This document shows, piece by piece, positions 5,865 through 6,138 of a DNA stretch of 6,138 bases (its first letter is position 1; each line of letters begins with the position of its first letter). The DNA lies in the NCBI GenBank assembly GCA_030592605.1, contig JAUVIT010000126.1:1-6138 (forward strand), given 5' to 3'. This DNA is from Bacteroidota bacterium (GTDB taxonomy: Bacteria; Bacteroidota; Bacteroidia; Bacteroidales; GCA-2748055). A program made the position numbers and the translations under genes. The notes under the pieces were generated by a model. The model had not been told where the DNA came from. It saw nothing but the letters and a program-made list of their open reading frames with translations, and made no database searches.

Positions 5865-6138
5865 ATGAACAAGATTAAATCGCTGGCAGATCTGAAAAAG
5901 ATCCGCGATGAACAACAAACTGGATTGCAAACCCGGGAGAAGGGTGAAGTTGCTGAAGATCTGGTGCAGGTGAAGGTGGCCATGGCTACCTGTGGTATAG
6001 CCTCTGGCGCCAAGGAAATTATGGAGTTTATGACCGAAGCCCTGGAGAAGCGTGGAGTGGATGCCATTGTTACCCAGGTCGGGTGCATGGGTTATTGTTA
6101 TGCTGAGCCTACCATTGAGGTCACACTTCCCGAAAGTG
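5865..6138 (+). CDS. hndB: HndB-like (2Fe-2S) ferredoxin-domain protein, NAD(P)-linked [FeFe]-hydrogenase subunit (3' end cut)
   Basis: The first 91 residues are visible before the window ends, and the frame is still open. The N-terminus MNKIKSLADLKKIRDE is characteristic of HndB, the small subunit of NADP-reducing, electron-bifurcating-type [FeFe] hydrogenases. It leads into a thioredoxin-like ferredoxin domain with MATCGIASGAKEIMEF (C43), then TQVGCMGYCYAEP (C74, C78) and IEVTLPE. These match the TCGIA.GA and GC.G.C patterns of the family. HndB-type subunits usually precede a NuoF-like flavoprotein (HndC) and the catalytic hydrogenase (HndD), which would be expected just beyond the window. 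The NuoE-like HndA subunit often found upstream is not present here. Only three cysteines are seen in this fragment, so cluster ligation cannot be fully judged. The gene sits 35 bp after the GHKL remnant. Confidence 0.88.
   Translation, partial: MNKIKSLADLKKIRDEQQTGLQTREKGEVAEDLVQVKVAMATCGIASGAKEIMEFMTEALEKRGVDAIVTQVGCMGYCYAEPTIEVTLPES

Noticed and set aside
1..6138. CRISPR arrays, insertion sequences, tRNA or rRNA genes, attachment sites
   Set aside because: No spaced direct repeats, transposase motifs, cloverleaf or rRNA-like stretches were seen on either strand; the gene deletions are not flanked by visible mobile-element ends.

Overview
The window reads as a piece of an anaerobic Bacteroidota chromosome, probably from the Bacteroidales/Marinilabiliales side. 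The grounds are the gene families (LytS/LytTR pair with a LiaF-like partner, GroES-like small protein, SPFH–Arc pair, hydrogenase-associated DRTGG and PHP genes), mostly weak Shine-Dalgarno sites, and a TAnnTTTG-type -7 promoter element at 4562-4569. The species is not identifiable from the sequence alone.

Layout. Positions 4-2787 (+) form a tight four-gene unit: a LiaF-like membrane protein, a LytS-family sensor histidine kinase, a LytTR response regulator, then an unusually long GroES-like protein 17 nt further on. Positions 2780-3803 (-) hold a two-gene unit, a membrane-anchored SPFH/Band-7 protein followed by a 54-residue Arc-type ribbon-helix-helix protein; the end of the Arc gene overlaps the end of the GroES-like gene by 8 bp. 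Just upstream of the SPFH start lies a nested 30-bp palindrome (3819-3848) overlapping a plausible promoter, a good candidate operator for the Arc protein. Positions 3905-4480 (-) encode DNA-3-methyladenine glycosylase I (Tag). Diverging from tag, a promoter near 4562 leads into the upstream part of an [FeFe]-hydrogenase-type operon: a DRTGG-domain gene that looks C-terminally shortened, a PHP-domain metal-dependent hydrolase, the remains of a GHKL ATPase (about 220 bp left of a gene normally over 500 bp), and an HndB-like ferredoxin-domain subunit cut by the window end.

The genes most likely act in three unrelated programmes: envelope-stress or extracellular sensing (LiaF-like/HK/RR), a membrane-scaffold locus with its own repressor (SPFH/Arc), and hydrogen metabolism with attached regulatory proteins. 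The items most worth a second look are the nested palindrome ahead of the SPFH–Arc unit and the gene erosion in the hydrogenase leader region.
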